A stretch of 64,000 nucleotides of DNA from Clostridium polyendosporum (lineage in GTDB: Bacteria > Bacillota > Clostridia > Clostridiales > Clostridiaceae). The stretch is taken from contig NZ_BOPZ01000009.1 in the NCBI RefSeq assembly GCF_018332455.1, positions 44,297 to 108,296 on the forward strand, given 5' to 3'. Below are positions 29,574 to 38,589 of the stretch, one piece after another. Position 1 is the stretch's first letter. Every line of letters begins with the position of its first letter. Under the pieces are notes generated by a model. That model searched no databases. It saw only the letters and a list, made by a program, of their open reading frames with translations, and was not told the DNA's origin. Position numbers and translations under genes: made by a program.

Positions 29574-30401
29574 CTATTCAACTTGGTTAGTTGCTTCGAT
29601 AACGAATTTCTCAATTTTTCCTTCTTTTATTAATCTATCTAATGTGTCGTTAACTATCTTTAAGAAATCATCTGATCCCTTTTGAATAGCTATAGCTGAA
29701 CCTTTCTCATCTTCTTTAACACTGAATGCTGCATCGGTTATTACTAAGTCCTTGTTCTTATCTGTATAGAATTTAGCAACAGGACCTTCTATAACAGCTG
29801 CATCAACCTTTTTATTCCTAAGTTCAAGAACTATATCTGGAATTTTTCCAAGTGACTTAAGCTGTGCATCTTTTATTTGATCTTTAGCTAAGCTTTCTTG
29901 AACTGTAGCCTTTTGAACCCCTATCTTCTTACCATTTAAATCAACAAGTGACTTTACCTTATCCTTATCCTCTGCTCTTACTACAACGAACTGATTTGCA
30001 TTATAGTAAACCTTTGAGAAGTCAACACTCTTTTTTCTTTCCTCTGTAGGGTTCATTCCTGATATTATCATATCAACTTTTCCAGTCTTAAGGGCTGCTA
30101 AAAGACCATCGAATTTCATATCACTAATTTCAAGTTCAACACCTAATGATTTAGCTATTTCTCTAGCTATTTCAATATCAAAACCAATGATTGTATCTTT
30201 TCCATTTACACTCTTATGGAACTCATATGGTGGATAATCAGCACTTGTTCCAAGAACTAATTTCCCAGCCTTCTTTATTCTATCAACTGCTGATGCCTTT
30301 TCTGCTGCTTTCTCGTCCTTATTTGCACAAGAAACTAAACCTAAAGCAAATACACTTATAAGTACTCCAGCAACAACCTTCTTAAATAATCCTTTTTTCA
30401 T
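29574..30401 (-). CDS. Polar amino acid ABC transporter substrate-binding lipoprotein
   Basis: 275 residues. The signal peptide ends in lipobox GLVSC, so Cys25 is lipidated. The mature part is a family 3 binding protein: KAGKLVLGTSADYPPYEF, GFDIEIAREIAKSLG, FDGLLAALKTGKVDMIISG and RKKSVDFSKVYY. It delivers an amino acid to the permease encoded about 480 nt downstream. The acidic and polar pocket residues do not fix the ligand. A good sigma-A promoter is visible about 50-75 nt upstream. Confidence 0.93.
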   Translation of the reverse strand: MKKGLFKKVVAGVLISVFALGLVSCANKDEKAAEKASAVDRIKKAGKLVLGTSADYPPYEFHKSVNGKDTIIGFDIEIAREIAKSLGVELEISDMKFDGLLAALKTGKVDMIISGMNPTEERKKSVDFSKVYYNANQFVVVRAEDKDKVKSLVDLNGKKIGVQKATVQESLAKDQIKDAQLKSLGKIPDIVLELRNKKVDAAVIEGPVAKFYTDKNKDLVITDAAFSVKEDEKGSAIAIQKGSDDFLKIVNDTLDRLIKEGKIEKFVIEATNQVE

Positions 30402-30447
30402 GTTAGGCCCTCCTTCTTAGATTAGCATTTTTTTCGTCTTATGTATA

Positions 30448-30477
30448 ATTATACATTAACTTTTTTTATTTATTCAA
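30448..30477 (-). promoter_or_regulatory. Sigma-A promoter of the binding-protein gene with palindromic -10 region
   Basis: On the minus strand TTGAAT, an 18-nt spacer and TATAAT. The -10 lies inside the perfect 16-nt palindrome ATGTATAATTATACAT (30441-30456), which could also be an operator. Confidence 0.5.
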
Positions 30478-30653
30478 GGAAACTTTAAAAAAATTTTAAC
30501 GTTTTAATTTTTTCTAACAATATATAATAAAGTACTAAAATAATTGATTTTGCATTGATATAAATATACTCCCTATATAATTTCTGCATAACACTATATT
30601 TTTATTCTGTATAATATTAACAAAAAAATAAAATTAAGCAGGAGTAGAGGCAA

Positions 30654-32156
30654 TTAGGAACTTAGTGGAAGAAATACTATCATTTTAGTTCCTACATCAA
30701 TCATACTTTTTACTTGTATCATCCCTTTGTGCTTCATTATTATCCATTTAGCTATGGCAAGTCCTAGCCCAGTTCCTCCAGTCTGCTTTGTTCTGGACTT
30801 ATCTGCTCTATAAAATCTATTGAATATATTAGGAAGATCTTCTTTAGGTATTCCTATACCGTTATCTTCCACATAAACTACTGCCTTATTTTTTTGCAAA
30901 TAGCACCCTACTTTAATCTTGCCTCCCTTAGGTGTGTATTTAATACTATTGTCTACAAAGATTCTTAAAGTTTCTTTGATAAGCTTTCTATCAGCATTAA
31001 TTATTATTTTTTCCTTTATTTCATATAATACCTCATGAGAATTATTTATTAATTTAGTTTCTCTTACTATTTCATCAATAAGTTCATCTATATAAAAATC
31101 TTCTTTTTCTATATTCTGAGAGTTTTTATCTCCTCTAGCTAAAAATAGGAGGTTTTCAATTAAATTCTTCATATTGTCAGACTCTGACTTAATGGAAGCT
31201 ATAGATTCCTCTAGTACTGCAGGATCATTTTTCCCCCATCTATCAAGCAGATTTGCATATCCTTGAATAACTGCAATGGGTGTTCTTAATTCATGAGATG
31301 CATCAGATACAAATTGATTTTGCTGTTCATAAGATTTTTGAATTCTATCAAGCATACCATTAAACGTTTCTGCTAAGTCCTTAAGCTCATCTTGAGAACC
31401 ACTAACATCCAATCTAGTATCTAAAGCATTTATGCTTATATTCTTAACAGTTCTTGTCATTGTATCAACGGGCTTAAGCATTTTTCTGCTGGCCCTAGAA
31501 CCAATCATAAGTATTACAATAATAAGTACTACAGTGAAAGTTAATAAAGTTGCTAAAAGAATCCCAGCATATACGGTCTCCTTTAGCAACCTATTAGTAA
31601 TTTGAATATAAACATTATTTGAATTCCATTTTAACCCCTTATTAAAGACCAGCGCAGGTTCATAATTATTATTAATACCGGAACTATGTTTTATTAACAT
31701 TGAATTAGAATTTAAATCTAACATTTTATTACTACTGAATTTATCATAAAAAACTACTGAAGTAGTATCACTCGTGGTAGTATAAATGACTTTACGATTT
31801 TCATCAAATATACTTATTTCTATATTATCTAAATAACACAGCTTATCAATATTTTTTTTAGGAACATCTATGCTATCTTCTAAAAAAGAAGATATAATTT
31901 GAAAATCCTTTGACATAGTACTATCTGCAGATTTAACTAAGTATATTAGGAAGCCACTAAATATTGCAACATTAAGCAGTAAAAGTATCTTAGTAAGTAT
32001 TAGAGCGTAAACTGTAGTTATCTTAAAGGTTATGGAAAACCTAAACTTCTTAATTAAACTTTTATATAAATTAGAAATTAAATTTAAAATTGTTCTACCT
32101 ATTAAAAATAAGAGATTATAAATATCTTTGTTAGAAGTTTTCTTTTTACTATTCAT
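30654..32156 (-). CDS. Sensor histidine kinase
   Basis: 500 residues. Membrane segments at about 50-75 and 190-218 enclose an extracytoplasmic sensor region. A HAMP domain follows, then HisKA with SDASHELRTPIAV (phosphorylated His near 288) and HATPase with the N box, DNGIGIP and GGTGLGLAIAKWI. The start ATG overlaps the end of the response regulator gene by eight nt, so they form one operon. The signal is unknown. A basic N-terminal extension precedes the first helix. The divergent neighbour is a secreted protease, which may be a target, but that is only inferred from position. Confidence 0.93.
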   Translation of the reverse strand: MNSKKKTSNKDIYNLLFLIGRTILNLISNLYKSLIKKFRFSITFKITTVYALILTKILLLLNVAIFSGFLIYLVKSADSTMSKDFQIISSFLEDSIDVPKKNIDKLCYLDNIEISIFDENRKVIYTTTSDTTSVVFYDKFSSNKMLDLNSNSMLIKHSSGINNNYEPALVFNKGLKWNSNNVYIQITNRLLKETVYAGILLATLLTFTVVLIIVILMIGSRASRKMLKPVDTMTRTVKNISINALDTRLDVSGSQDELKDLAETFNGMLDRIQKSYEQQNQFVSDASHELRTPIAVIQGYANLLDRWGKNDPAVLEESIASIKSESDNMKNLIENLLFLARGDKNSQNIEKEDFYIDELIDEIVRETKLINNSHEVLYEIKEKIIINADRKLIKETLRIFVDNSIKYTPKGGKIKVGCYLQKNKAVVYVEDNGIGIPKEDLPNIFNRFYRADKSRTKQTGGTGLGLAIAKWIIMKHKGMIQVKSMIDVGTKMIVFLPLSS

Positions 32157-32832
32157 CTTTTATCAAATATCCCACCCCTCTAACAGTATGTATTAACTTT
32201 TTATTATATTTTTCATCAATTTTACTTCTTAAATATCTTATATATACATCAACTACATTTGTGTCACCCATATAATCGAATTCCCATACTGCTTCGAGAA
32301 GTTTTTCTCTTGAAAGCACTATATTTTTATTTTCCATAAGGTATTTCAACAAATCAAATTCCCTTTTAGTTAAATCAATAGACTCTTCATTATAAGTAAC
32401 TGTATACTTGTCTAGGTCTACTTTAAGACTTCCGATTTTTAAAATCTTTGTGTTTTCTATCTTAGAAGCTTTTCTCTTTAATGCTACTCTAATCCTTGCT
32501 AAGAGTTCCTCAATGGCAAAAGGCTTTGTTACATAATCATCAGCTCCCATGTCTAACCCCATAACCTTATCCATTGTGTCATCTTTAGCTGTAAGCATAA
32601 TAACTGGAATCTCTGAATTCTGCCTAAGTCTTCTAAGCACTTCAATTCCATTCATAGAGGGCAGCATTATATCTAATAATATTAAATCACAATTGACTTC
32701 ACTTGCCTTTTGCAGCCCTTCCCTACCATCATATGCTTGTTCAACTTTATATCCTTCATATTTAAGCTCAAGCTCTATAAATCTCGAAATCTTAACTTCA
32801 TCTTCTATTATTAAAATTTTCTCTCCTGCCAT
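32149..32832 (-). CDS. OmpR/PhoB-family response regulator
   Basis: 227 residues from the chosen ATG. The receiver domain has acidic residues in LIIEDEV, the phosphorylated Asp in LILLDIMLPSMNG near 52, and the conserved Lys in DYVTKPF. A winged-helix DNA-binding domain follows, with LTKREFDLLKYLMEN and VDVYIRYLRSKID ending at TVRGVGYL. GGAGG five nt before the ATG at 32832 fixes the start; an ATG at 32856 lacks a site. First gene of the operon with the histidine kinase. Confidence 0.94.
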   Translation of the reverse strand: MAGEKILIIEDEVKISRFIELELKYEGYKVEQAYDGREGLQKASEVNCDLILLDIMLPSMNGIEVLRRLRQNSEIPVIMLTAKDDTMDKVMGLDMGADDYVTKPFAIEELLARIRVALKRKASKIENTKILKIGSLKVDLDKYTVTYNEESIDLTKREFDLLKYLMENKNIVLSREKLLEAVWEFDYMGDTNVVDVYIRYLRSKIDEKYNKKLIHTVRGVGYLIKDE

Positions 32833-33118
32833 TTTATCCTCCAAATATATATACAAAACTTTAGAAAAGGTATCTAAAAACTAACACTATTTTCTCAATT
32901 TCATTAAAAATTAAACATATATCTTATAATATATTCTAATTATATCCTAAATTCATATCTTGTAGGCATAAAGTAGGGAAAGTATTCGAATATCTACTAA
33001 TGCTGCGTTAATTTGGAATATTAAAATCCTCTCTATTTTTGTTAATTTATAGTAATATATATATACTCAGCATAATACAATTTATCATATTGACTCTATA
33101 TTGAAAAGGAGGGAATAT

Positions 33119-35347
33119 ATGATGTGTAATTTTCTGAAAACAAAAAAATTATTATCCCTTGTGCTGGCTTTAGCATTTGGATCCACTATGTGTTTTCCAA
33201 CAATAGCTGCATCTGCTAAAGCAGAAAGTAAAACTAATGAGTCATCTAAACTAAGGAAATCTCAAAATAAAAATGCGGGAAATACAGTGAGGGAAGTACC
33301 AAATACAAGTCAAAGCAATCAGGTAAAACCTAACAATCCAGCATGGAGTTCTAAAAAACAAGGTGCTCAATATCGTGCCGGAGAACTTATCGTTAAATTT
33401 AAAGAGGCGGCTAATCCTAAAGCTGCCAAATTCGATGAAGAAGCTAAAAAAGTACTAAATGACATCCTTAGTAAAGATAAAATAACTGTTTCTTCAATAA
33501 AAAACTTGGGGTTTACAAATGCAAAACTAGTTAAACTAAATACTAATAAAACCCCAGAGGAAGTAGCCAAGCTATTAGCTAAGCATTCAGCGTTAATAGA
33601 ATATGCTGAACCAAACTATATTATATATGCATCTGATATTAGCCCAAGTTGGGTTCCTACAGATCCATACTATCAAAACTTATGGGGATTAAGGAATGTT
33701 GGACAAACCATAGGTGGACAAACTGGGATCGCCGGAATAGATCTTAATGCTCAAGTTGCATGGGATACAACACGAGGAAGCAGCAGCGTTGTAGTAGCAG
33801 TAATTGATACAGGGGTTGATTATAACCATCCTGATTTAAAGAACAATATGTGGGTAAATACTAAAGAAATAGCTGGCAATGGCAAAGATGATGATGGCAA
33901 TGGATATATAGATGATGTTAGAGGATGGAACTTCTATTGGTATAATAATAATCCATATGATGATCATGGACATGGAACTCATGTTGCAGGTACAATTGCA
34001 GCATCAACAAATTCAACTGGTGTAATTGGAGTTGCACCTAATGTAAAGATAATGCCTTTAAAATTTTTGGGTTCTGATGGTAGTGGTTATACATCAGATG
34101 CTGTTTTAGCAGTTGACTATGCAAGAAAAATGAATGTAAAAATATCTAATAACTCATGGGGCGGCGGAGGCTATAGCCAAGCTTTATATGATTCAATTAA
34201 GAATTCCGGATCACTATTTGTAGCAGCAGCTGGTAATAGCGGTATTAATACTGATACTTCACCTCACTATCCATCATCCTATAATCTATCTAATATTCTT
34301 TCAGTAGCTGCTATTGACAATAGAGGAAGTTTAGGATGGTTTTCTAACTATGGAGTTAACAGTGTTGATGTCGCTGCAGCAGGTGTAAATGTTTATAGTA
34401 CTAAACCAGGTAGCTCTTACCAGTATTTAAGTGGTACATCAATGGCTACACCTCATGTTGCTGGTGTTGCAGCTCTTGTATTAAGTAGAAATAGTAGTAT
34501 AACTCCATTATCAATAAAAGATACTATAACTAAATCTGTTGTAAAGCTTTCCACGTTACAATATAAAATTGGTACAGGTGGAATGGTTAATGCAGCTGCA
34601 GCTATTGGCGCAATACCTGATGATGATATACCAGGTATAACTTTAAGTGGTAGTACAGTTAGTGGATCACTTAATATGTATACTGATATAGATGATGTAT
34701 ATAATGTAAGCTTAGTAAAAGGTGATGTAATAACTATAACTCTTTCAGGGGCTGCAGGAACAGACTTTGATCTTTATCTATATAATAAAACTGCAACTAC
34801 TGTAAAGACTAATGCAGGTATTTTAGCCTATTCTGAAAAGGTAGGTACATCTACTGAAAAGATAATTTATTCTATACAACAGGATGGAACTTATTTCATC
34901 GATGTATACTCCTTTACAGGAACAGGAACCTACACACTTAATTTCCAAAAGGGTTTAAAAGCAGGAAGCTATGAAGATAACTCCGGTATCATACCAAATG
35001 ACGGTAACTGGCTAAAGGTAAATGATGTGTATAGCTCAGGTGGATCCTACACTACTGGAAATTCTTCAGGAAGTATTCTTACTTTAAAATTTACAGGAAC
35101 AGGAGTTCAACTTACATCATTAAAGAACAACAAACAGGGAATCATTAAAATTACAGTAGATAGTAGTGTTTATTACGTTGATTTATATTCTTCAACAACG
35201 TATTATAAAGCAGCAGTATTTACAAAAACTGGTCTTACTAGTGGAACCCATACTTTAAAGATAGAATGGACTGGAAAGCCTTCAAGAAATGCTCGTAAAG
35301 CAACTGGTGGTACAATGATAAATATTGATAAGCTTACAATATATTAA
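33119..35347 (+). CDS. Secreted subtilisin-like serine protease (S8) with C-terminal domains
   Basis: 742 residues from ATG at 33119, with AAAGGAGG upstream. A signal peptide (about 1-32) is followed by a prodomain (YRAGELIVKFKE to EYAEPNYIIYA, about 84-170). The S8 catalytic domain has Asp in VIDTGVDYNHPDL near 229, His in HGHGTHVAGT near 284 and Ser in SGTSMATPHVAG near 440. A pre-peptidase C-terminal (PPC) domain follows (about 510-615), then a beta-rich C-terminal domain resembling carbohydrate-binding modules (about 620-742). It is an extracellular protease, probably matured by autoprocessing. Divergent from the two-component system, with a shared 286-nt promoter region. Confidence 0.94.
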   Translation: MMCNFLKTKKLLSLVLALAFGSTMCFPTIAASAKAESKTNESSKLRKSQNKNAGNTVREVPNTSQSNQVKPNNPAWSSKKQGAQYRAGELIVKFKEAANPKAAKFDEEAKKVLNDILSKDKITVSSIKNLGFTNAKLVKLNTNKTPEEVAKLLAKHSALIEYAEPNYIIYASDISPSWVPTDPYYQNLWGLRNVGQTIGGQTGIAGIDLNAQVAWDTTRGSSSVVVAVIDTGVDYNHPDLKNNMWVNTKEIAGNGKDDDGNGYIDDVRGWNFYWYNNNPYDDHGHGTHVAGTIAASTNSTGVIGVAPNVKIMPLKFLGSDGSGYTSDAVLAVDYARKMNVKISNNSWGGGGYSQALYDSIKNSGSLFVAAAGNSGINTDTSPHYPSSYNLSNILSVAAIDNRGSLGWFSNYGVNSVDVAAAGVNVYSTKPGSSYQYLSGTSMATPHVAGVAALVLSRNSSITPLSIKDTITKSVVKLSTLQYKIGTGGMVNAAAAIGAIPDDDIPGITLSGSTVSGSLNMYTDIDDVYNVSLVKGDVITITLSGAAGTDFDLYLYNKTATTVKTNAGILAYSEKVGTSTEKIIYSIQQDGTYFIDVYSFTGTGTYTLNFQKGLKAGSYEDNSGIIPNDGNWLKVNDVYSSGGSYTTGNSSGSILTLKFTGTGVQLTSLKNNKQGIIKITVDSSVYYVDLYSSTTYYKAAVFTKTGLTSGTHTLKIEWTGKPSRNARKATGGTMINIDKLTIY

Positions 35348-35377
35348 TATTTATATCTGTTAAGTAATTGTTGATAA

Positions 35378-35427
35378 AGATAAACAACTTCAATCTTTAA
35401 ATAATTCAGTTATGAAGTTGTGTATCT
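35378..35427. repeat. Module A palindromic repeat
   Basis: 50-nt copy with ends AGATAAACAACTTCA and TGAAGTTGTGTATCT, in the orientation opposite to the copy at 7815. It lies in the 3' region of the protease gene. Confidence 0.85.
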
Positions 35428-35462
35428 ATATAAAAACTTAATATTAATTTAACTAATAATTA

Positions 35463-35495
35463 TGAGAAGCAGACAGGAATTGTCTGCTTCTCTAT
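35463..35495. terminator. Terminator between protease and DUF4342 genes
   Basis: AGAAGCAGACA and TGTCTGCTTCT form a perfect 11-bp stem with a five-nt loop. The plus-strand tail is CTATTTATT. The two genes converge here, so it may serve both. Confidence 0.75.
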
Positions 35496-35579
35496 TTATT
35501 GCTGTCGCAATAAAAATAATATTCTACCAAACATTAACTGATTTATAGAAAACCATACTCCAGCCTCTATAAGCGGCGG

Positions 35580-36029
35580 TTATTTACTGGCATCATCTTC
35601 TGTTAACTTTTTCTTTGCTGTATCTACAGCTACTGATATTTTATCAAAGGTCTTATTTACCTTCATATTTTCACCATTCTTACCTTCAAACTTTATTCTA
35701 TACCCAGCAATTAAAGCTATGCCTAGAGATAATATAGTAATATGAGGAGCCACAACAGTTACTACACCAGCTAAAGTAACTGGAACACTAATTGCTATAT
35801 TTTCTTTCTTTTTAACTATAAACTTTGTGCTATTTCCTTTAGCTAAAAGCTTTTTCATCTTTGTTAATAAACTGTTATCCTCTTCACTCTTAACCTTGTT
35901 TTGCTTTTCAAGATAAACTAAAGCTTCTAAAATATTCCCATTGCATTTTTCTAGTGCAGCCTTTGCTTCCTCATAGCTGACATTAGCTCTTTTTCTTAAT
36001 TCATCAATTAATTCTAGGTTTATATTCAT
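35580..36029 (-). CDS. DUF4342 protein with UBA-like N-terminus
   Basis: 149 residues. The N-terminal 40 residues look like a UBA/TS-N helix bundle (RKRANVSYEEAKAALEKCNGNILEALVYLEK), here split between helices one to three. The DUF4342 region follows, with a hydrophobic stretch near 85-112 (VPVTLAGVVTVVAPHITILSL) that may touch the membrane, and a charged tail. Function is unknown; UBA-like domains bind proteins. The ATG at 36029 has GGAGGG seven nt upstream, and the ATG at 36044 overlaps that site. Convergent with the protease gene. Confidence 0.85.
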   Translation of the reverse strand: MNINLELIDELRKRANVSYEEAKAALEKCNGNILEALVYLEKQNKVKSEEDNSLLTKMKKLLAKGNSTKFIVKKKENIAISVPVTLAGVVTVVAPHITILSLGIALIAGYRIKFEGKNGENMKVNKTFDKISVAVDTAKKKLTEDDASK

Positions 36030-36134
36030 ATAATTTCCCTCCAAATATTTCTAATTTACTTTATACTATGATTATACAAATATAAAGTTAGAGGAAAATT
36101 AATGAAAGATTAGAATTTGATTAGAAAAATATCA

Positions 36135-36194
36135 CTACTTTCCACCAGTAGAAGCTATACCTTCGATAAATTGTTTCTGGAATACCGTAAACAT
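36135..36194 (-). pseudogene. Remnant of a carbohydrate ABC permease (last 19 codons)
   Basis: Directly after the binding-protein stop (TAATG overlap) lies an open stretch MFTVFQKQFIEGIASTGGK then TAG. This matches the C-terminal tail of MalG-type permeases, where a final helix ends in FQKxFxxGxxxGxxK. The intact permease at 37768-38589 ends in the comparable QKWIINGVTQGAVK. The rest of the gene is missing, so a deletion must have joined the binding-protein end to this tail. Confidence 0.7.
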
Positions 36195-37474
36195 TACTTT
36201 TCACTAGCTAAATAATCATTCATTTTCTTAGCTAGTTGGTTACATCCTTCTTCTACCGTAAGTTCCTTTGTCCAAACTTTAACCATTATTTCATTTTCAA
36301 CCTGTGACCACTTATTTCTTGTCTTTGAATTTGGCATAATAACACCATAAGACATCATTTCTGGATAAACTTTTAAATTGAATTCCTTAGTAAACTCTAT
36401 CCAGGGTTGTTCTGTACCTTTAAATGCTGGTATTGCTGCACCATTTAAAGCTTGAATAGTATTAGCTTCTTCTGTTCCTAAGAACTCCATAAACTTCCAA
36501 ACTTGTTCTGGATATTTGGTTTTAGCAGCAGCCACATTACCTAATCCATTATAAATAGTTGCTCTTGTTTTTCCATGAGGAATAACAGCTACATCGCAAT
36601 TATTCTTTATGTAATCATTTGACTTAAACTCACTTACCATCCATGATCCAAATAACCCCATAGCAACTTTTCCAGACTCAAACATTTGAACAAAATTTGC
36701 ATCTGTAAATTGCTGATGAGTTGGAGAAACTTTTTCTTTTTGACTTAAATCTAGTTCCCACTGTATTGCTTCTTTTGTAGCTTTTAAGTCATATCCTGAC
36801 TTTTTCTTATCAGGAGAAATTATATTTCCTCCATTCTGATAAGCAAAGTTATAATATCCTTGTTGTGCGTCTGCAGGAGCAGCAAACCCATATACCCCTT
36901 TTGAAGTATCTGTTAACTTTTTAGCCACTTGTAATAACTTATTCCAATCCCATGTGTCATCTGGATACGAAAGATTTGCCTTATCAAACATAGTTTTGTT
37001 GTACCATAACGCAATCGTATCATAATCTTTAGGAATCCCATAATTCTTTTCATTAGCCGCATATAAATCTACAAGGGGTTCTGGGAAGTTACTCCATTTC
37101 AAGTCATTACTATCTTTAGCTTTATCAGTTAAATCCATTAGCATCCCACCATCAGCATATTTCGTAAAATAGCTTGTATGCATCCAGAAAACATCTGGAA
37201 GTGACTCAATTGTAGCAGCTGCTTCTAATTTAGTCCAATACTGGTCCCAAGGCGTAACTTCAACTTTAACTATTATATTAGGATTTTTCTTTTCAAACGC
37301 ATCAATTATTGCCCTCATTGCAGATTCCTGATTCTTGTCCCAAACTGCATAAGTGATAGTTACAGGACGAGATGAAATATCTTCAGCTTTTTTCCTAGCA
37401 CATCCTGTAAAAGTAGAGAATATTGCTATAGAACTTATTGTAATTGCAATAAACTTTTTCAGCTTTTTTTTCAT
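36194..37474 (-). CDS. Carbohydrate ABC transporter substrate-binding lipoprotein (family 1), second copy
   Basis: 426 residues. Lipobox FTGC gives lipidated Cys25. The mature part is a family 1 sugar-binding protein: TITYAVWDKNQESAMRAIID, PDVFWMHTSYFTKYADGG, GIPKDYDTIALWYNKTMFD and KVAMGLFGSWM. Its signal peptide closely parallels that of the binding protein at 39592, so the two are paralogues, but their mature parts differ and ligands may differ. AAGGAGAC precedes the ATG. It lies 293 nt downstream of the permease gene beyond a terminator, so it probably has its own promoter. The permease that should follow survives only as a remnant. Confidence 0.92.
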   Translation of the reverse strand: MKKKLKKFIAITISSIAIFSTFTGCARKKAEDISSRPVTITYAVWDKNQESAMRAIIDAFEKKNPNIIVKVEVTPWDQYWTKLEAAATIESLPDVFWMHTSYFTKYADGGMLMDLTDKAKDSNDLKWSNFPEPLVDLYAANEKNYGIPKDYDTIALWYNKTMFDKANLSYPDDTWDWNKLLQVAKKLTDTSKGVYGFAAPADAQQGYYNFAYQNGGNIISPDKKKSGYDLKATKEAIQWELDLSQKEKVSPTHQQFTDANFVQMFESGKVAMGLFGSWMVSEFKSNDYIKNNCDVAVIPHGKTRATIYNGLGNVAAAKTKYPEQVWKFMEFLGTEEANTIQALNGAAIPAFKGTEQPWIEFTKEFNLKVYPEMMSYGVIMPNSKTRNKWSQVENEIMVKVWTKELTVEEGCNQLAKKMNDYLASEK

Positions 37475-37628
37475 TCCTAGTCTCCTTATCTTTTAAACGC
37501 AAAAATTTCTTTAAAGATTCCTGCAGATTTATTACTAATTATTTATAATTTGTGGCGTAAAATCTTGTGGTACAGGTAATTCATAGAGTAACTAAAGATA
37601 AACTTAATTATAACTTAAATATGTAAAA

Positions 37629-37660
37629 TAGGAAGGTGATGACTACCATCTACCTTCCTA
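37629..37660 (-). terminator. Terminator after the MalG-type permease gene
   Basis: TAGGAAGGTGATG pairs with CCATCTACCTTCCTA around a short loop, followed on the minus strand by TTTTACAT. It ends the first sugar transporter operon. Confidence 0.75.
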
Positions 37661-37767
37661 ACTTCCACTCTCAAATGTGAGTTTTTTACACTTTTTTCAA
37701 ATCTCATGTTTCATTAATACTCAAGTGAATACAAAACCCTTTTAAAGTAATATAATTTTATTTAATA

Positions 37768-38589
37768 TTACTTCACTGCTCCTTGAGTAACTCCATTTAT
37801 AATCCACTTCTGAGCTATGATATACACAAGAACCATTGGTGATAGAGCCATTAAATAAGAAGCAAAAGCTAAGTTATAATCTGTTCCAAATTTTGATTGG
37901 AATACATATTGTGCTAAAGGTAGTGTGATATCTGCTTGATTGTTTAAAATAATCAGTGGTAACATAAAGTCGTTCCATGCCCATAAACATGTAAGAATTG
38001 CAACAGTTGCATTGATAGGAGACATTAATGGGAAAATAATTCTCCAGAATACCCCCCAAGTGGTGCATCCATCTACGATTGCTGCTTCTTCTAAATCTAT
38101 TGGAATTGAACGAATATATCCTACATAGATAAAGGTATTAAATGCAATTCCATACACAACGTAGAGGAATATAAGTCCTGCTGGGTTATTCATACCTAAA
38201 ACAGATGTCTGCTTTACAATTGGAAGCATAATAATTGGAAATGGTACAAACATAGCACTTAAAAAATAGTAGTATAGGAAGTTAAAAAACTTTTTACGCT
38301 TCATATATCTAGCAACGGCATAAGCGACCATGGAATTTGTTAAAACAGTTAAAACCACCGTAACTATTGTTATAAATGCACTGTTTTTTAATGCATTGAA
38401 AAAGTTTGTTGCTTCAATTGCTCTCGTAAAGTTTTCAAAATGCAAACCAACCGGAAGTGAAAATAACGAATTTGCTAATTCTTGTGGTGTTTTTAGTGCG
38501 ATAGAAACTGCTATATATAATGGAAATAGTATAAAAATCGTTCCAACTGCTATTAAAGAAGTTACAACCCAATTTGTTTTCTGTTTCAT
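37768..38589 (-). CDS. Carbohydrate ABC transporter permease, MalG family
   Basis: 273 residues with six predicted membrane helices. The EAA loop reads EEAAIVDGCTTWGVFWRIIFP near residue 165, with the C-terminal tail QKWIINGVTQGAVK. Its start overlaps the stop of the MalF-type gene (TAATG), so the two are coupled and form the heterodimeric channel. No ATPase gene is present in the locus, so a shared MsmX-type ATPase elsewhere probably drives it, as known for many Firmicute sugar transporters. Confidence 0.94.
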   Translation of the reverse strand: MKQKTNWVVTSLIAVGTIFILFPLYIAVSIALKTPQELANSLFSLPVGLHFENFTRAIEATNFFNALKNSAFITIVTVVLTVLTNSMVAYAVARYMKRKKFFNFLYYYFLSAMFVPFPIIMLPIVKQTSVLGMNNPAGLIFLYVVYGIAFNTFIYVGYIRSIPIDLEEAAIVDGCTTWGVFWRIIFPLMSPINATVAILTCLWAWNDFMLPLIILNNQADITLPLAQYVFQSKFGTDYNLAFASYLMALSPMVLVYIIAQKWIINGVTQGAVK

